Notes: generated by a model from the letters alone, not told the origin. A stretch of 64,000 bases of DNA from Betaproteobacteria bacterium (GCA_016709965.1 JADJLT010000004.1:62001-126000), one strand, 5' to 3'; numbered from the stretch's first letter, positions 17,264 through 25,916 are shown. Program-made: numbers and translations.

Positions 17264-17875
17264 ATGAACAAGATCAATATGAACGTAGCTGCACTGGCAG
17301 TTGCCCTGGCTTTCAGCGCTGGTGCCATGGCAGAAGGCATGTCCAAGACTGATTACAAGGCTGCCAAGGAGAAGATTGCAGCCGAGTACAAGACCGCCAA
17401 GACCTCCTGCGGGTCGCTATCAGGTAATGCCAGCGATATATGCAAGGCTGAGGCCAAGGGCAAGGAAGAAGTTGCTGAAGCCGAGCTCAAGGCCGCTTAT
17501 GAGCCGACGCAAAAGCATCAGTATGAGGCGCGGGTTGCCAAGGCCGAGGCAGATCGTGCCGTAGCTATCGAGAAATGTGATGACCTGGCTGGTAATGCCA
17601 AGGATGTGTGTGTCAAGGAAGCCAAAGCTGCAGAAACCACCGCCAAGGCAGATGCCAAGGCACAGATGAAGGCTACGGAAGCTAACACTAAAGCAAACGA
17701 AAAGACTGCTGATGCCCGAAGTGATGCCCGCAAGGCTGGTTCTAATGCCCGCAAGGATGCCGCTGAGGACAAGAGCGATGCAAATTACGCAGTCGCCAAG
17801 GAAAAGTGCGACACGTACTCGGGTACCGCCAAGGATTCTTGCCTGAGCCAGGCAAAGGCACGTTTCGCAAAGTAA
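17264..17875 (+). CDS. exported alanine/lysine-rich protein with Cys-pair repeats
   Basis: The 203-residue protein has a signal peptide cleaved after GAMA. The mature part is a long charged helix in which a Cys-x(8-10)-Cys unit (for example CGSLSGNASDIC and CDDLAGNAKDVC) occurs three times, near residues 49, 106 and 186. This suggests three intramolecular disulfides along a coiled rod in the periplasm. No enzyme motif is present. I start at 17264, behind AAGGAAC, not at the upstream start. It heads a run of small envelope genes. Function unknown. Confidence 0.75.
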   Translation: MNKINMNVAALAVALAFSAGAMAEGMSKTDYKAAKEKIAAEYKTAKTSCGSLSGNASDICKAEAKGKEEVAEAELKAAYEPTQKHQYEARVAKAEADRAVAIEKCDDLAGNAKDVCVKEAKAAETTAKADAKAQMKATEANTKANEKTADARSDARKAGSNARKDAAEDKSDANYAVAKEKCDTYSGTAKDSCLSQAKARFAK

Positions 17876-17878
17876 CTA

Positions 17879-17900
17879 TTGATGCCAGACCTGGCGTCAA
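17879..17900 (+). other. hairpin between two envelope genes
   Basis: TTGATGCCA and TGGCGTCAA pair around a 4-base loop three bases after the stop at 17875. There is no T-run; it could act as an mRNA-stabilising end or a weak terminator. Confidence 0.45.
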
Positions 17901-17927
17901 ACACGAAGTTTATAAGGAGGTAATTCC

Positions 17928-18143
17928 ATGAAAACCATGCAGAGAGTTTCGCTCAATGCTGTTGTAGTGGCAGCCTTACTCGGTCTTGGAGCCTGTTCGG
18001 GAATGTCGCAACAGGGACAGAATACCGCCGTCGGAGCCGGTGTCGGGGCCATTGGTGGTGCCGTTCTGACCGGCGGAAGTACTGCCGGAACCCTAGGTGG
18101 CGCTGTCGTTGGCGGCGTCATCGGTCACGAAGTTACCAAGTAA
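17928..18143 (+). CDS. glycine-zipper lipoprotein, OsmB-like
   Basis: The 71-residue product has a signal peptide with lipobox LGAC (Cys at 23), then a glycine-zipper region (GAGVGAIGGAVLTGG, GTLGGAVVGGVIGHE). This resembles OsmB/YMGG-type small outer-membrane lipoproteins induced by osmotic or envelope stress. A strong AAGGAGGT ribosome site lies upstream. Confidence 0.82.
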   Translation: MKTMQRVSLNAVVVAALLGLGACSGMSQQGQNTAVGAGVGAIGGAVLTGGSTAGTLGGAVVGGVIGHEVTK

Positions 18144-18219
18144 TGGCGGGTGATCAAATGTGATGCGCCCGGCCGACATGGTTGGGCCATCCTTTGCTCG
18201 CTGGCATCAGGAGAAGCAA

Positions 18220-18417
18220 ATGATCAAATCAGGAAAAACAATCGCAGCAGCCGTCATGATGGCTGCGTTGCTGGTTCCTTTAAGCGGCTGCCAGAAAAAA
18301 GAAGGGCCGGTCGAACAGGCTGGCAAGAAAGTCGATCAGGCCACTGAAAAAGTGGGTCATGAGATTGAAAAGGCCGGTAGCAAGATTCAGGATGCTGCCC
18401 AGGGTGACAAGAAATAG
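18220..18417 (+). CDS. small lipoprotein with amphipathic helix
   Basis: The 65-residue protein starts at 18220 behind CAGGAGAAGC and has lipobox LSGC. The mature part (VEQAGKKVDQATEKVGHEIE) is a short charged helix like the N-terminal linker of the BON lipoprotein at 46195. No enzymatic motif is seen. It is probably part of the same envelope-stress group. Confidence 0.75.
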   Translation: MIKSGKTIAAAVMMAALLVPLSGCQKKEGPVEQAGKKVDQATEKVGHEIEKAGSKIQDAAQGDKK

Positions 18418-18445
18418 GCGTAGCAATGGACAAAGAGGTTTCAGT

Positions 18446-18859
18446 ATGAACATGAATTTCTTCCTGCTTGCAGTGCTTCTGGCTGGTTCGACGCTACCAG
18501 CACGTGCTGCCGAGGTAGGTGTATCGGTTTCAGTCGGTCAGCCCGGTTTCTTTGGTCGCCTCGATATCGGCGATTATCCTCGGCCACAGCTCTTATATTC
18601 GCAGCCACGCATGATCCGGCGTGGCCCATCTGGCCGCCCTCCGGTCTACATGCATGTTCCTCCGGGTCATGCCAAGAACTGGCGTCGGCACTGTGCCGCC
18701 TACAACGCCTGCGACGAGCGGGTCTATTTTGTCCGTGATGGCTGGTACAACAATGAATACGTTCCGCGTCATCAGCAGCGCAACCGTTCTCGTCAGGATG
18801 AGCGTCATGATGGACGGCGTGATCAACATCGCGGGAACGACCATGACCAACATCGGTGA
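18446..18859 (+). CDS. secreted protein with His/Arg-rich tail
   Basis: The 137-residue protein has a signal peptide (cleavage near ARA-AE), a VGVSVSVGQPGFFGRLDIGD strand-like start, then a PPGHAKNWRRHCAAYNACDE segment with two cysteines, and a low-complexity HDGRRDQHRGNDHDQHR tail. The tail could bind metal ions, by inference only. Related small periplasmic proteins are common in betaproteobacteria but uncharacterised. Confidence 0.72.
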   Translation: MNMNFFLLAVLLAGSTLPARAAEVGVSVSVGQPGFFGRLDIGDYPRPQLLYSQPRMIRRGPSGRPPVYMHVPPGHAKNWRRHCAAYNACDERVYFVRDGWYNNEYVPRHQQRNRSRQDERHDGRRDQHRGNDHDQHR

Positions 18860-18867
18860 GGCAGATC

Positions 18868-19317
18868 ATGACTAATTTCACCCAGACGTTCGCAAGCCGG
18901 TTTGGATTGATTGCGGTGATGTTCGCCCTGCAATGCTCGCCAGTGCTTGCTGTTGAAGTAGACGACGCGGCAAAAAGCAATGTGACCAGTAGCCCTCAAG
19001 AAGCGATTTCGTGGATCAGCGGTGGCGTTGGCGACGAAGCTATGGCTGAATTGCATAAGGTATCCACAGCCTATAATGTTCACCTGCTGCTGACCGGCGC
19101 CAGCGGAAATTATTTGGCTGGCGTTCCATTTTCGATCAGTCGCAAGGGAAAAGTCACAGTTTCCGGGGTGACAGAAGGGCCGTTGCTGTACCTGAAATTG
19201 CCATCAGGCAGTTATCAGATTGCCGTTGAACTCGACGGGGCATGGCAATCCAAACGCATTCAGACGTCAACCTCAGGAAAAGCAACCAAGGTTCGCTTTG
19301 TTGCCAAGGACAAGTAA
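18868..19317 (+). CDS. secreted protein with carboxypeptidase-regulatory-like fold
   Basis: From the ATG at 18868 the protein has 149 residues and a signal peptide ending near VLAVE. The C-terminal half (SGNYLAGVPFSISRKGKVTV, then LPSGSYQIAVELDG) looks like a beta-sandwich of the carboxypeptidase-regulatory type. No catalytic residues can be pointed to. It follows the preceding gene by 8 bp and is probably in the same operon. Confidence 0.7.
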   Translation: MTNFTQTFASRFGLIAVMFALQCSPVLAVEVDDAAKSNVTSSPQEAISWISGGVGDEAMAELHKVSTAYNVHLLLTGASGNYLAGVPFSISRKGKVTVSGVTEGPLLYLKLPSGSYQIAVELDGAWQSKRIQTSTSGKATKVRFVAKDK

Positions 19318-19383
19318 GAAGTTTGGCGACCGAGTTGGCGAATTGGTATTTGTCAGGAAAGATCGAGTCGGCGTCAAGGTCGC

Positions 19384-21084
19384 ATGATCAGCTTCAACCG
19401 CCACCTCTGGCTGCGATTCCGTAAAATTGCCGCGCCTTACTGGTTCGGTGAGGAAAAATGGCAGGCTAGGCGATTGCTTGTCCTGCTGATTTTATTGCTG
19501 CTCGCTCAGACGGGGTTTGCTGTACTGTTCAATGAGCAGACTGGCGAATTTACTTCGGCACTGGCAGCGAAGGATATTGACCGATTCTGGCTTTCCATTC
19601 AGAAAAGCTTGGGAATTCTTGCGTTTGGCGTGCCGGCTTTTGGGTTTTACTACTATGTTCGCGACCTGCTTGCGCTGCACTGGCGGCGGTGGCTAACGCG
19701 AGATTTTCTTGGCGAATATTTTAGCGGTCGCGCCTATTACGAACTGAATGCCAGTGCCGATATCGACAATCCGGATCAGCGGATTGCCGAGGACATCAAT
19801 ACTTTTACCCAGCGCTCGTTGCAGTTCCTGATGGTGTTGTTCGGGGCGCTGCTTCAATTGCTGGCGTTCTCTGGCGTCCTTTGGACGATTTCCAGAGAAC
19901 TGGTCTTTTTTCTGATTATCTATGCGACCGTCGGCACGGTGGTGACGTTGCTGGTATTTGGCAAAATCCTGATCGGATTGAACTTCTATCAACTCAAGCG
20001 CGAAGCCAACTTTCGTTTCAGCCTGGTCCGTATCCGCGAGAACGCTGAAGCCATAGCCTTCTATCGCGGCGAGGCGCGCGAATCCGCTCTGGTTGGTGGC
20101 TATTTCAACGAAATATTTAAAAACCTCAGCAAGCTGATTCGCGTACAACTGAAATTGAACCTCTTCCAGTTTGGCTACAGCTCGCTCACTGTCGTTCTGC
20201 CCAGCGTCATCATTGCCGAACGGGTGATCTCTGGAGAGCTTGAAGTTGGCCGTGCTATCCAGGCAGCTGGTGCCTTTGCCGCCATCCTTAGCGCACTGAC
20301 GGTAATCGTCGACAACTTCGACAACCTCAGTAAATTTGCGGCCGGGATCAGGCGTCTCGACACCTTCCGGACGTTTCTTCTCAATAGTGGTGGGGCCTCC
20401 TCGCGCAAATCACGCGCGATTCAGTTTGGGTTTGCCCCGGATATTTCCATTGCCAAGCTCACACTGCAGACACCTAATCACGAGCGGACGCTGCTCGAAA
20501 ACTTGTCAATGAGTATTTGCCCAGGGCAAGGCTTACTGATTGTTGGCCCCAGTGGTTGCGGCAAGAGCTCACTGTTGCGCGCTATAGCCGGGTTATGGCG
20601 CTCGGGGAGCGGCTGCATTATCGGGCCAGATAGTCAGGAAATGCTCTTCCTGCCACAACGGCCGTACATGGTTCAGGGAAGCCTGCGCGACCAGTTGCTT
20701 TACCCGAATGTGGAGAAAGTGCTGTCCGATACGGAACTGCTCAATGTGCTGAAACAGGTGAATCTGCCGGACATCGCCGATAATTTTGATGGTCTTGATG
20801 CCGTTCTCGACTGGGGCAAAGTTCTGTCAGTGGGGGAGCAGCAACGCGTGGCGTTTGCCCGCGTCCTGTTGAATGGCCCGCGCTACGCCATCCTTGACGA
20901 AGCGACCAGTGCCCTGGATATCGCCAATGAAGAGAGCTTGTATGAGTTGCTGGAAGCAAGCAGCACGACGCTGGTCAGCGTTGGCCATCGTCCGTCGATA
21001 TTGAAATACCACTCACAGGTATTGGAACTGACCGGTGATGGCGCCTGGAGGTTGTATGCAGCGGCCGACTATCACTTTGAGTAA
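19384..21084 (+). CDS. ABC transporter, SbmA/BacA-like permease fused to ATPase
   Basis: The 566-residue protein fuses an N-terminal membrane domain (helices from residue 30 to about 310, including DINTFTQRSLQFLMVLFGA) to an ATPase. The ATPase has Walker A GPSGCGKSS (near 391), signature LSVGEQQRVAFAR (near 480) and Walker B YAILDEATSALD. The layout is that of the YddA/ABCD group, related to SbmA/BacA peptide and very-long-chain fatty-acid transporters. Substrate unknown; an envelope role fits the neighbours. Confidence 0.85.
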   Translation: MISFNRHLWLRFRKIAAPYWFGEEKWQARRLLVLLILLLLAQTGFAVLFNEQTGEFTSALAAKDIDRFWLSIQKSLGILAFGVPAFGFYYYVRDLLALHWRRWLTRDFLGEYFSGRAYYELNASADIDNPDQRIAEDINTFTQRSLQFLMVLFGALLQLLAFSGVLWTISRELVFFLIIYATVGTVVTLLVFGKILIGLNFYQLKREANFRFSLVRIRENAEAIAFYRGEARESALVGGYFNEIFKNLSKLIRVQLKLNLFQFGYSSLTVVLPSVIIAERVISGELEVGRAIQAAGAFAAILSALTVIVDNFDNLSKFAAGIRRLDTFRTFLLNSGGASSRKSRAIQFGFAPDISIAKLTLQTPNHERTLLENLSMSICPGQGLLIVGPSGCGKSSLLRAIAGLWRSGSGCIIGPDSQEMLFLPQRPYMVQGSLRDQLLYPNVEKVLSDTELLNVLKQVNLPDIADNFDGLDAVLDWGKVLSVGEQQRVAFARVLLNGPRYAILDEATSALDIANEESLYELLEASSTTLVSVGHRPSILKYHSQVLELTGDGAWRLYAAADYHFE

Positions 21085-21146
21085 TTCCTCGCTGGATTTG
21101 TCGCCAAATTCTTGAGCGAAGGGCGTGAAGTGCTATTTCGCGCGTC

Positions 21147-21166
21147 TTTGTGTGCCACCGAACGGA
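21147..21166 (+). promoter_or_regulatory. palindromic operator-like motif, site B
   Basis: Minus-strand reading TCCGTTCGGTGGCACACAAA fits TCTGT-N10-ACAGA with mismatches. It lies about 100 bp upstream of the collagen-like lipoprotein gene. Confidence 0.5.
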
Positions 21167-21264
21167 GCATATGGAGGCATCGGTGTACTTTTGGCTGGTA
21201 GCTCCCGGTGCTTGTATGGCTGCCAAGCGGATGGGCTTTCACTCAATAGCCAGGAGGAATTCTC

Positions 21265-21519
21265 ATGAAATATTCAATCATCTTTGCTGCGGTCTTGGCT
21301 GCTTTGGCGGTCACAGCTTGCAATAAACCGACCGTCGTTACGCCGACCGTGGTCACCGTGCCTGTTCCTGGGCCGGCAGGACCAACCGGTGCTACTGGTT
21401 CGAGCGGCATGACCGGGCAGACCGGATCCAGCGGTCCAACCGGCTCAACCGGTGAGCAAGGTAAAACTGGTGGTGATACGGTGGTCGTCATTCCGCCAGC
21501 CCCCGCGCCGGCACGCTGA
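21265..21519 (+). CDS. lipoprotein with collagen-like Gly-X-Y repeats
   Basis: The 84-residue protein has lipobox VTAC (Cys at 19), a PTVVTPTVVTVPVP spacer, and then about twelve uninterrupted Gly-X-Y triplets (GPA GPT GAT GSS and so on) rich in Thr and Ser. Bacterial collagen-like proteins can form triple helices, often as surface stalks. A Pro/Ala tail follows. The ribosome site CAGGAGG is good. Such a short lipid-anchored collagen-like protein is unusual. Confidence 0.8.
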   Translation: MKYSIIFAAVLAALAVTACNKPTVVTPTVVTVPVPGPAGPTGATGSSGMTGQTGSSGPTGSTGEQGKTGGDTVVVIPPAPAPAR

Positions 21520-21596
21520 GTTTCCGGCAAAGCAGATCAGAGTCCGGCAGTGAAAGTGGAATCCCGCTTTTGCTGCCATCGCAGGGGAAGTAATTT

Positions 21597-23000
21597 GTGT
21601 CCAGATTGAGCCAGATAAATTCGCCGTGCAAACTGTCCGTAACGATAGCCGCTCTTCTGTTTGCCGCGGTGGGTTGCGCGGCATTGCCGGATGCGGATGT
21701 CATCATTGCTCGGCATTCCGCGCAGGCCGCCCGTTTCGAGAATGCGCGTGGGGCGATCTCGGCCCAGAAAAGTGCTGCGATCATCGCCACCCTGAAAAGC
21801 AAGTCCGGCGACATTGATATCGTCGACAAGCAGATCGCGCTGGAGCAAGCCGTCGTCGGCAGCCCCTTGGTCGTGGGCAACAAGGTCACCCTGCTGCAGG
21901 ATGGCGCGGCGACTTATGCCGCCATGTTTGCCGCAATCCGGGCCGCTCGGGATCATATCAATCTTGAGTCCTACTTCATTGAGGACGATGAAATCGGCCG
22001 CCAGTTTTCCGACTTGTTGTTGGCGCAGCAGCACCGGGGCGTTCAGGTCAATGTGATCTATGACAGCTTCGGCGGCATCAATACGCCACAGGCTTTTTTC
22101 GACCGCTTGCGCGAGGCGGGCATCAACGTACTTGAATTCAACCCCATCAGTCCTATTGCCGGAAAAGGCCAATGGCGGTTCAACAACCGTGATCATCGAA
22201 AGCTTCTGGTTGTCGACGGGCGTGTGGCATTTATTGGCGGCATCAATATCAGCAATGTCTATTCATCAAGCCCGGGGTCACGGCGCGCCAAAAAGGTGAC
22301 CGAAAATGCAATCGACTGGCGTGATACCGACTTGCAAATTGAGGGGCCGGTGGTCGCTGACCTGCAAAAGCTGTTTATGGAAACCTGGGCCAAACAGCAA
22401 GGCAAGCCGCTTTCCAAAAAAGACTATTTTCCCCGGTTGACCGCGCAAGGCAAGGATATCGTCCGCGCTATCGGCAGCACGCCGGACGATCCCTACAGCC
22501 TGATCTACCTGGCGCTGATTTCGGCTATTGGCAATGCGGAAAAACAGATTCAGCTGACCAATGCCTACTTCGTTCCTGATCCTCAATTGATCAAGGTGCT
22601 GATCGATGCTGCTGAGCGTGGAGTCGATGTGCAACTGATCTTGCCCGGTCACTCCGATTCGCAAATTGTCTTTCAAGCCGGACGTTCTAATTATTCAAAG
22701 TTGCTGAAGGCGGGCGTCAAAATTTTCGAGCGAGGCGGGGCGGTGCTTCATTCCAAGACGGCTCTGATCGATGGCATTTGGTCATGCGTCGGTTCGACCA
22801 ACCTCGACTGGCGCAGCTTTCTCGATAACGACGAAGTCAATGCCGTTGTCCTTGGTCGTGACTTTGCTAGTCAGATGACAGCCATGATCGCCAGAGATCT
22901 TGGGGCATCAGAGGAGATCCGCCTGGCTGACTGGGAAAAACGCTCCCTGCTGCTACGCGTCAAGGAGTGGGGGGCCAGCCTACTGCAGAGATTGCTTTAG
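21597..23000 (+). CDS. phospholipase D-family cardiolipin synthase-like lipoprotein
   Basis: The 467-residue protein starts at GTG and has a lipoprotein-like signal (AVGC). Two HKD motifs are intact: HRKLLVVDGRVAFIGG near residue 200 and HSKTALIDGIWSCVGSTN near 384. Two HKD sites per chain are typical of cardiolipin synthases, which join phosphatidylglycerol molecules. The lipid anchor instead of two N-terminal helices suggests a ClsC/YbhO-like or periplasmic variant. It lies within the envelope-stress block. Confidence 0.85.
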   Translation: MSRLSQINSPCKLSVTIAALLFAAVGCAALPDADVIIARHSAQAARFENARGAISAQKSAAIIATLKSKSGDIDIVDKQIALEQAVVGSPLVVGNKVTLLQDGAATYAAMFAAIRAARDHINLESYFIEDDEIGRQFSDLLLAQQHRGVQVNVIYDSFGGINTPQAFFDRLREAGINVLEFNPISPIAGKGQWRFNNRDHRKLLVVDGRVAFIGGINISNVYSSSPGSRRAKKVTENAIDWRDTDLQIEGPVVADLQKLFMETWAKQQGKPLSKKDYFPRLTAQGKDIVRAIGSTPDDPYSLIYLALISAIGNAEKQIQLTNAYFVPDPQLIKVLIDAAERGVDVQLILPGHSDSQIVFQAGRSNYSKLLKAGVKIFERGGAVLHSKTALIDGIWSCVGSTNLDWRSFLDNDEVNAVVLGRDFASQMTAMIARDLGASEEIRLADWEKRSLLLRVKEWGASLLQRLL

Positions 23001-23087
23001 GCGCGCATTAACTTCGGGATCATCGTTTACGCAATAACGGCCAAGGAAGTGGGAATCACGGTCAATTTGCTTCCTCTCGTCACAACA

Positions 23088-23107
23088 TCTGTGCCCTGGC
23101 GCACAGA
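23088..23107 (+). promoter_or_regulatory. palindromic operator-like motif, site C (best copy)
   Basis: TCTGTGCCCTGGCGCACAGA has perfect 7-base arms TCTGTGC / GCACAGA. It lies 90 bp before the DUF1328 gene. A small hairpin with a T-run (23143-23162) sits between the site and the gene. Confidence 0.7.
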
Positions 23108-23197
23108 CCCCCAAACAGAACTGGATAACGATGATATTAGAGAGCCTCGTTACAGGCTTTTTGATGTCATTTGTCCGGTAAAAAGGAGGGAATCGCC

Positions 23198-23362
23198 ATG
23201 TTGCAATATGCAATTGTGTTTTTCATCGTCGCCCTGATCGCAGCGCTATTTGGCTTTACCGGTATCGCAGCCGGGGCTGTAGAAATTGCCAAAATTCTGT
23301 TTTTCATCTTTTTGCTATTGTTTCTGGTCTCCCTCGTGATGGGTTTGATGCGGCGGAAGTGA
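23198..23362 (+). CDS. DUF1328 (YtjA-like) small membrane protein
   Basis: The 54-residue protein has two hydrophobic helices separated by [14 protein letters not shown], the hallmark of DUF1328/YtjA. An AAAAGGAGGG ribosome site precedes the ATG at 23198. Such proteins are commonly stress-induced, with unknown molecular role. The stop overlaps the start of the next gene. Confidence 0.9.
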   Translation: MLQYAIVFFIVALIAALFGFTGIAAGAVEIAKILFFIFLLLFLVSLVMGLMRRK

Positions 23363-24270
23363 TTCCCTTGAATACAACGATTGAATACCCATTAGCAGTT
23401 CTCTGTGTGAATGTTTCTGGCGGAACGAACTGGGCACGTAGCCTCGGTAACTCGGAGGCGCAGTATGCGATTGAGCGCTGCTCCAAGCGCATTTGGCGCG
23501 CTGTTGAAAATTACGGTGGTCGTCTGGTGGAGCGCCAAGGCAGCAAAGTCATGGCGTTTTTTTCCAACGGTGCCGAAGCATTTAGATCTGCCGTTGAGAT
23601 ACATCACAGGGTAGCGGAGTTGCCGCCGCATTCTGGTTTTCCGCTGGCGGTTGGCATTGGACTGTGCACCGGACATAAAAGTCGGGAAGGCAGATATTTT
23701 CCAGTTGAAGGTGACAATCCTGCTGCCAAGCTTTCTGCCGTCGCGTTACCTGGGCGCATCCTGATTAGTGTTCCTCGACGGGCCAAGCTTTTTCCCTGGC
23801 TTGAAATGGCGGGGAGCAGTGTGCCAGACGTCGTACTTAACTGTGGCAAGCGGCGTTTGGGTGTCTTTCAGGTTCCCTCGAAAGATACAGACCAGATGGT
23901 ATTAAGGCTGCCCCTGGCAGATGCTGATGATGGAGCGGGGCGGCTCCGTCTGCGCTTTCGGGGACGCGCAATGGTCCTTGATGAAAGTCAGCCTGTTACA
24001 CGGATTGGCAGGCTGCCTGACAGCGATGTCATCGTTCGTGATACGCGCTGCTCCCGCGAACATGGCAGAATCGAACGACGTCTAGACCGGTTTGTATTTG
24101 TCGATCAAAGTACGAATGGCAGCTTTGTGACACTGGAAAGGCAGCCGGAGGTATTTGTTCATCGCAAGGAAATGCTTTTGTTTGGCCGAGGCATGCTTAG
24201 CTTTGGCGGATCAGCTCTAGCCAAGGGAGCTGAAGTCGCGCGATTTCAGACGCTGGGACTTGCTGGCTAG
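23359..24270 (+). CDS. degenerate class III cyclase-like domain fused to FHA domain
   Basis: The 303-residue protein starts at a GTG overlapping the DUF1328 stop. The first 170 residues follow the class III nucleotide cyclase fold ([16 protein letters not shown], then [11 protein letters not shown]). Both metal-binding aspartates are replaced: VNVSGG instead of ADISG, and QGSKV instead of GDG. It therefore should not make cyclic nucleotides. Residues about 200-290 form an FHA domain ([32 protein letters not shown]), which binds phosphothreonine. A scaffolding or sensing role is inferred. Confidence 0.75.
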   Translation: MIPLNTTIEYPLAVLCVNVSGGTNWARSLGNSEAQYAIERCSKRIWRAVENYGGRLVERQGSKVMAFFSNGAEAFRSAVEIHHRVAELPPHSGFPLAVGIGLCTGHKSREGRYFPVEGDNPAAKLSAVALPGRILISVPRRAKLFPWLEMAGSSVPDVVLNCGKRRLGVFQVPSKDTDQMVLRLPLADADDGAGRLRLRFRGRAMVLDESQPVTRIGRLPDSDVIVRDTRCSREHGRIERRLDRFVFVDQSTNGSFVTLERQPEVFVHRKEMLLFGRGMLSFGGSALAKGAEVARFQTLGLAG

Positions 24271-24355
24271 CAAATCTTGAAGGACAGAGTCGCTTCTATA
24301 AGGCTAACGGATTCGAGTGCGCGGCCTTGGTGGCTTAATTTGATTGGAGAACCGA

Positions 24356-24574
24356 TCACTTCACGCGCAGGTTGCCTTCCCAGTCGCAACTGAAGGAACG
24401 GCAACGATAGCGTTGGACAGGTGTGAACAGACTTAACACCAAATCAATAAAACGTCGGGGAATGCGGTTTATTGAACTGTTGCACACGGGACACCGCCTT
24501 GGATTGGGAGACAGCGTGTAATTTGTGTTTGGCAGTGTTGTCATGAACGCTCGAAATCGGTCGAAAAGCCGCAT
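24356..24574 (-). CDS. small zinc-ribbon-like protein
   Basis: The 72-residue frame has CPVC near residue 28 and a second Cys pair, CRSFSC, near 58, spaced like a zinc ribbon. The rest is basic. An internal Met at residue 11 may be the true start. It is the only minus-strand gene in this part of the block. Function unknown. Confidence 0.55.
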   Translation of the reverse strand: MRLFDRFRAFMTTLPNTNYTLSPNPRRCPVCNSSINRIPRRFIDLVLSLFTPVQRYRCRSFSCDWEGNLRVK

Positions 24575-24603
24575 AGATCAGACTGACTCAAGGCAGGAAT
24601 GCG

Positions 24604-24626
24604 ATCTGTTCGCTGGCGCGCACAGT
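24604..24626 (+). promoter_or_regulatory. palindromic operator-like motif, site D
   Basis: ATCTGTTCGCTGGCGCGCAC then AGT. It matches the consensus with a 2-base longer centre, about 125 bp upstream of a small membrane-peptide gene. Confidence 0.5.
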
Positions 24627-24676
24627 TCGAAATGGCTCGTTTTTTCAGCGCTTGAAACTCAAGCGCGATTTTTCTT

Positions 24677-24697
24677 AGTGTTCGCCAGCGTACCGAC
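24677..24697 (+). promoter_or_regulatory. palindromic operator-like motif, site E (diverged)
   Basis: AGTGTTCGCCAGCGTACCGA keeps the GTTCGC and GCG core but loses the right arm. It is 54 bp upstream of the ATG at 24751. Confidence 0.35.
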
Positions 24698-24750
24698 TAC
24701 CTCTACGCAAACAGGGTTTCATACGTACTCCTTCTAAGGATGAAACCAGC

Positions 24751-24861
24751 ATGCTCTATTCGATTGACCTAATCGCGGCCGGTTCTCTTGTTGTCGACCA
24801 TATGCTTCCGGTATTCATGTTATTTGTTGCTCTGGCACTGGCCATCGTCTTCATCGACTGA
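24751..24861 (+). CDS. 36-residue single-helix membrane peptide
   Basis: The ATG at 24751 opens a short frame with one hydrophobic helix (HMLPVFMLFVALALAIVF) and the terminal sequence ID. An AAGGA ribosome site lies 10 bases upstream and operator-like motifs D and E lie further up. It is too short for homology-based certainty. Confidence 0.45.
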   Translation: MLYSIDLIAAGSLVVDHMLPVFMLFVALALAIVFID

Positions 24862-24882
24862 AAGGGACTTGCTCCTTTGCGC

Positions 24883-24904
24883 CTATGTGGCTTGGCGTAC
24901 AGTG
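24883..24904 (+). promoter_or_regulatory. palindromic operator-like motif, site F
   Basis: TATGTGGCTTGGCGTACAGT, about 75 bp upstream of the small hydrophilic protein gene at 24978. Confidence 0.5.
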
Positions 24905-24977
24905 TTTGCCAGGCAGTCGCTCTATCGTGAGTTCACATTGGTGATGGCACCAGTGAATGATCTATCAGGAGATTTTC

Positions 24978-25133
24978 ATGAACCAGAAACCCAAAGAGCC
25001 GCCCCACAAGACTGGGCAAACACCGCCTTCCTATTCGGAAGATGTGATCAAGCAGAAACAGAAGGCTGAACAGCGTGAGATCGCTGGCCGGCACAAGAAT
25101 AGTGGTCCCAAGGATCATAAGGGCGCCCGTTAA
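24978..25133 (+). CDS. 51-residue hydrophilic basic protein
   Basis: The ATG follows CAGGAGATTTTC. The protein is fully hydrophilic, rich in Lys, Gln and Pro, and probably disordered, ending in PKDHKGAR. It lies 9 bp before the CheB-like gene and downstream of motif F. Its function is not known. Confidence 0.55.
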   Translation: MNQKPKEPPHKTGQTPPSYSEDVIKQKQKAEQREIAGRHKNSGPKDHKGAR

Positions 25134-25142
25134 GGCGACGGC

Positions 25143-25727
25143 ATGTCCGAGACGACCGAGAAAAATTTCACGATTGTTTGCGTTGGCGGCTCGGCCGGTG
25201 GGCTTGATGCCTATATCCGACTATTGCGAAATCTGCCGGCAGATATGGGCGTGGCAATTGTCATCGTCAATCACATTACGATGATGCCGACCCAACTCCA
25301 TGAAGTGCTTCCTCGCTTCACTACGATGCCAGTAGATTTAATATCGGACAATTTGTTGATTGAGCCGAACCGGGTATTTATCATTCCGGCAAACCGGGAT
25401 TTACATGTCGAGGCGGGAGAGTTCCAGCTCTGGCCGATTTCAAAGCCGCACGGCTGGCCCGATGTGATCACGGTCTTCCTCCGCTCGCTGACCAGGCACT
25501 GGGATGGCCAGTTGATCGCAGTCATCGTTTCTGGCTACGACGGTGATGGCGCTGAAGCACTTTGCGGCATCAAGGAAGTCGGCGGCATCACCATAGCCCA
25601 GAAACTCAGCACGGCGATTCAGCCGGACATGCCTGAGAGCGCCATTGCAAGCGGCTGTATCGATTTCATCCTTTCACCAGAGGCGATCGCTCAGAAAATC
25701 ATCCGAATTGCCCACCTCCCGACTTAA
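25143..25727 (+). CDS. stand-alone CheB-type methylesterase domain
   Basis: The 194-residue protein is only the CheB catalytic domain with no receiver. The triad is visible: Ser in GGSAGG (about residue 18), His in VNHIT (about 41) and Asp in GYDGDGAEAL (about 137). CheB removes methyl groups from chemoreceptor glutamates. Orphan copies beside stress genes may act on non-chemotactic sensors. No receptor or cheR gene is adjacent; a CheR-type gene lies at the right edge of the window. Confidence 0.85.
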   Translation: MSETTEKNFTIVCVGGSAGGLDAYIRLLRNLPADMGVAIVIVNHITMMPTQLHEVLPRFTTMPVDLISDNLLIEPNRVFIIPANRDLHVEAGEFQLWPISKPHGWPDVITVFLRSLTRHWDGQLIAVIVSGYDGDGAEALCGIKEVGGITIAQKLSTAIQPDMPESAIASGCIDFILSPEAIAQKIIRIAHLPT

Positions 25728-25774
25728 ATGACGGCAGACATTGAACGCATTCAAGGCTGGGCAAGTATTTTTGC

Positions 25775-25796
25775 CATGTGTGCGCAAGCGAACTGA
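25775..25796 (+). promoter_or_regulatory. palindromic operator-like motif, site G
   Basis: Minus-strand reading TCAGTTCGCTTGCGCACACA; 121 bp upstream of the BON-domain gene at 25917. Confidence 0.55.
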
Positions 25797-25916
25797 AGCC
25801 CCTGCTGTGTAGACGGAATATAAGCATCACGGCATAGCCTGTCTGCAACTGAAACCGAGCGGTGCCGAAGCAAAATCTTATGACAGCACAATCCATCACC
25901 GTAAAGGATAGACACC

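Noticed and set aside
20605..20630. Second attachment site matching the tRNA-Asn 3' end
   Set aside because: Only CGGGGAGC is shared inside the ABC transporter gene; far too short for an attachment repeat.
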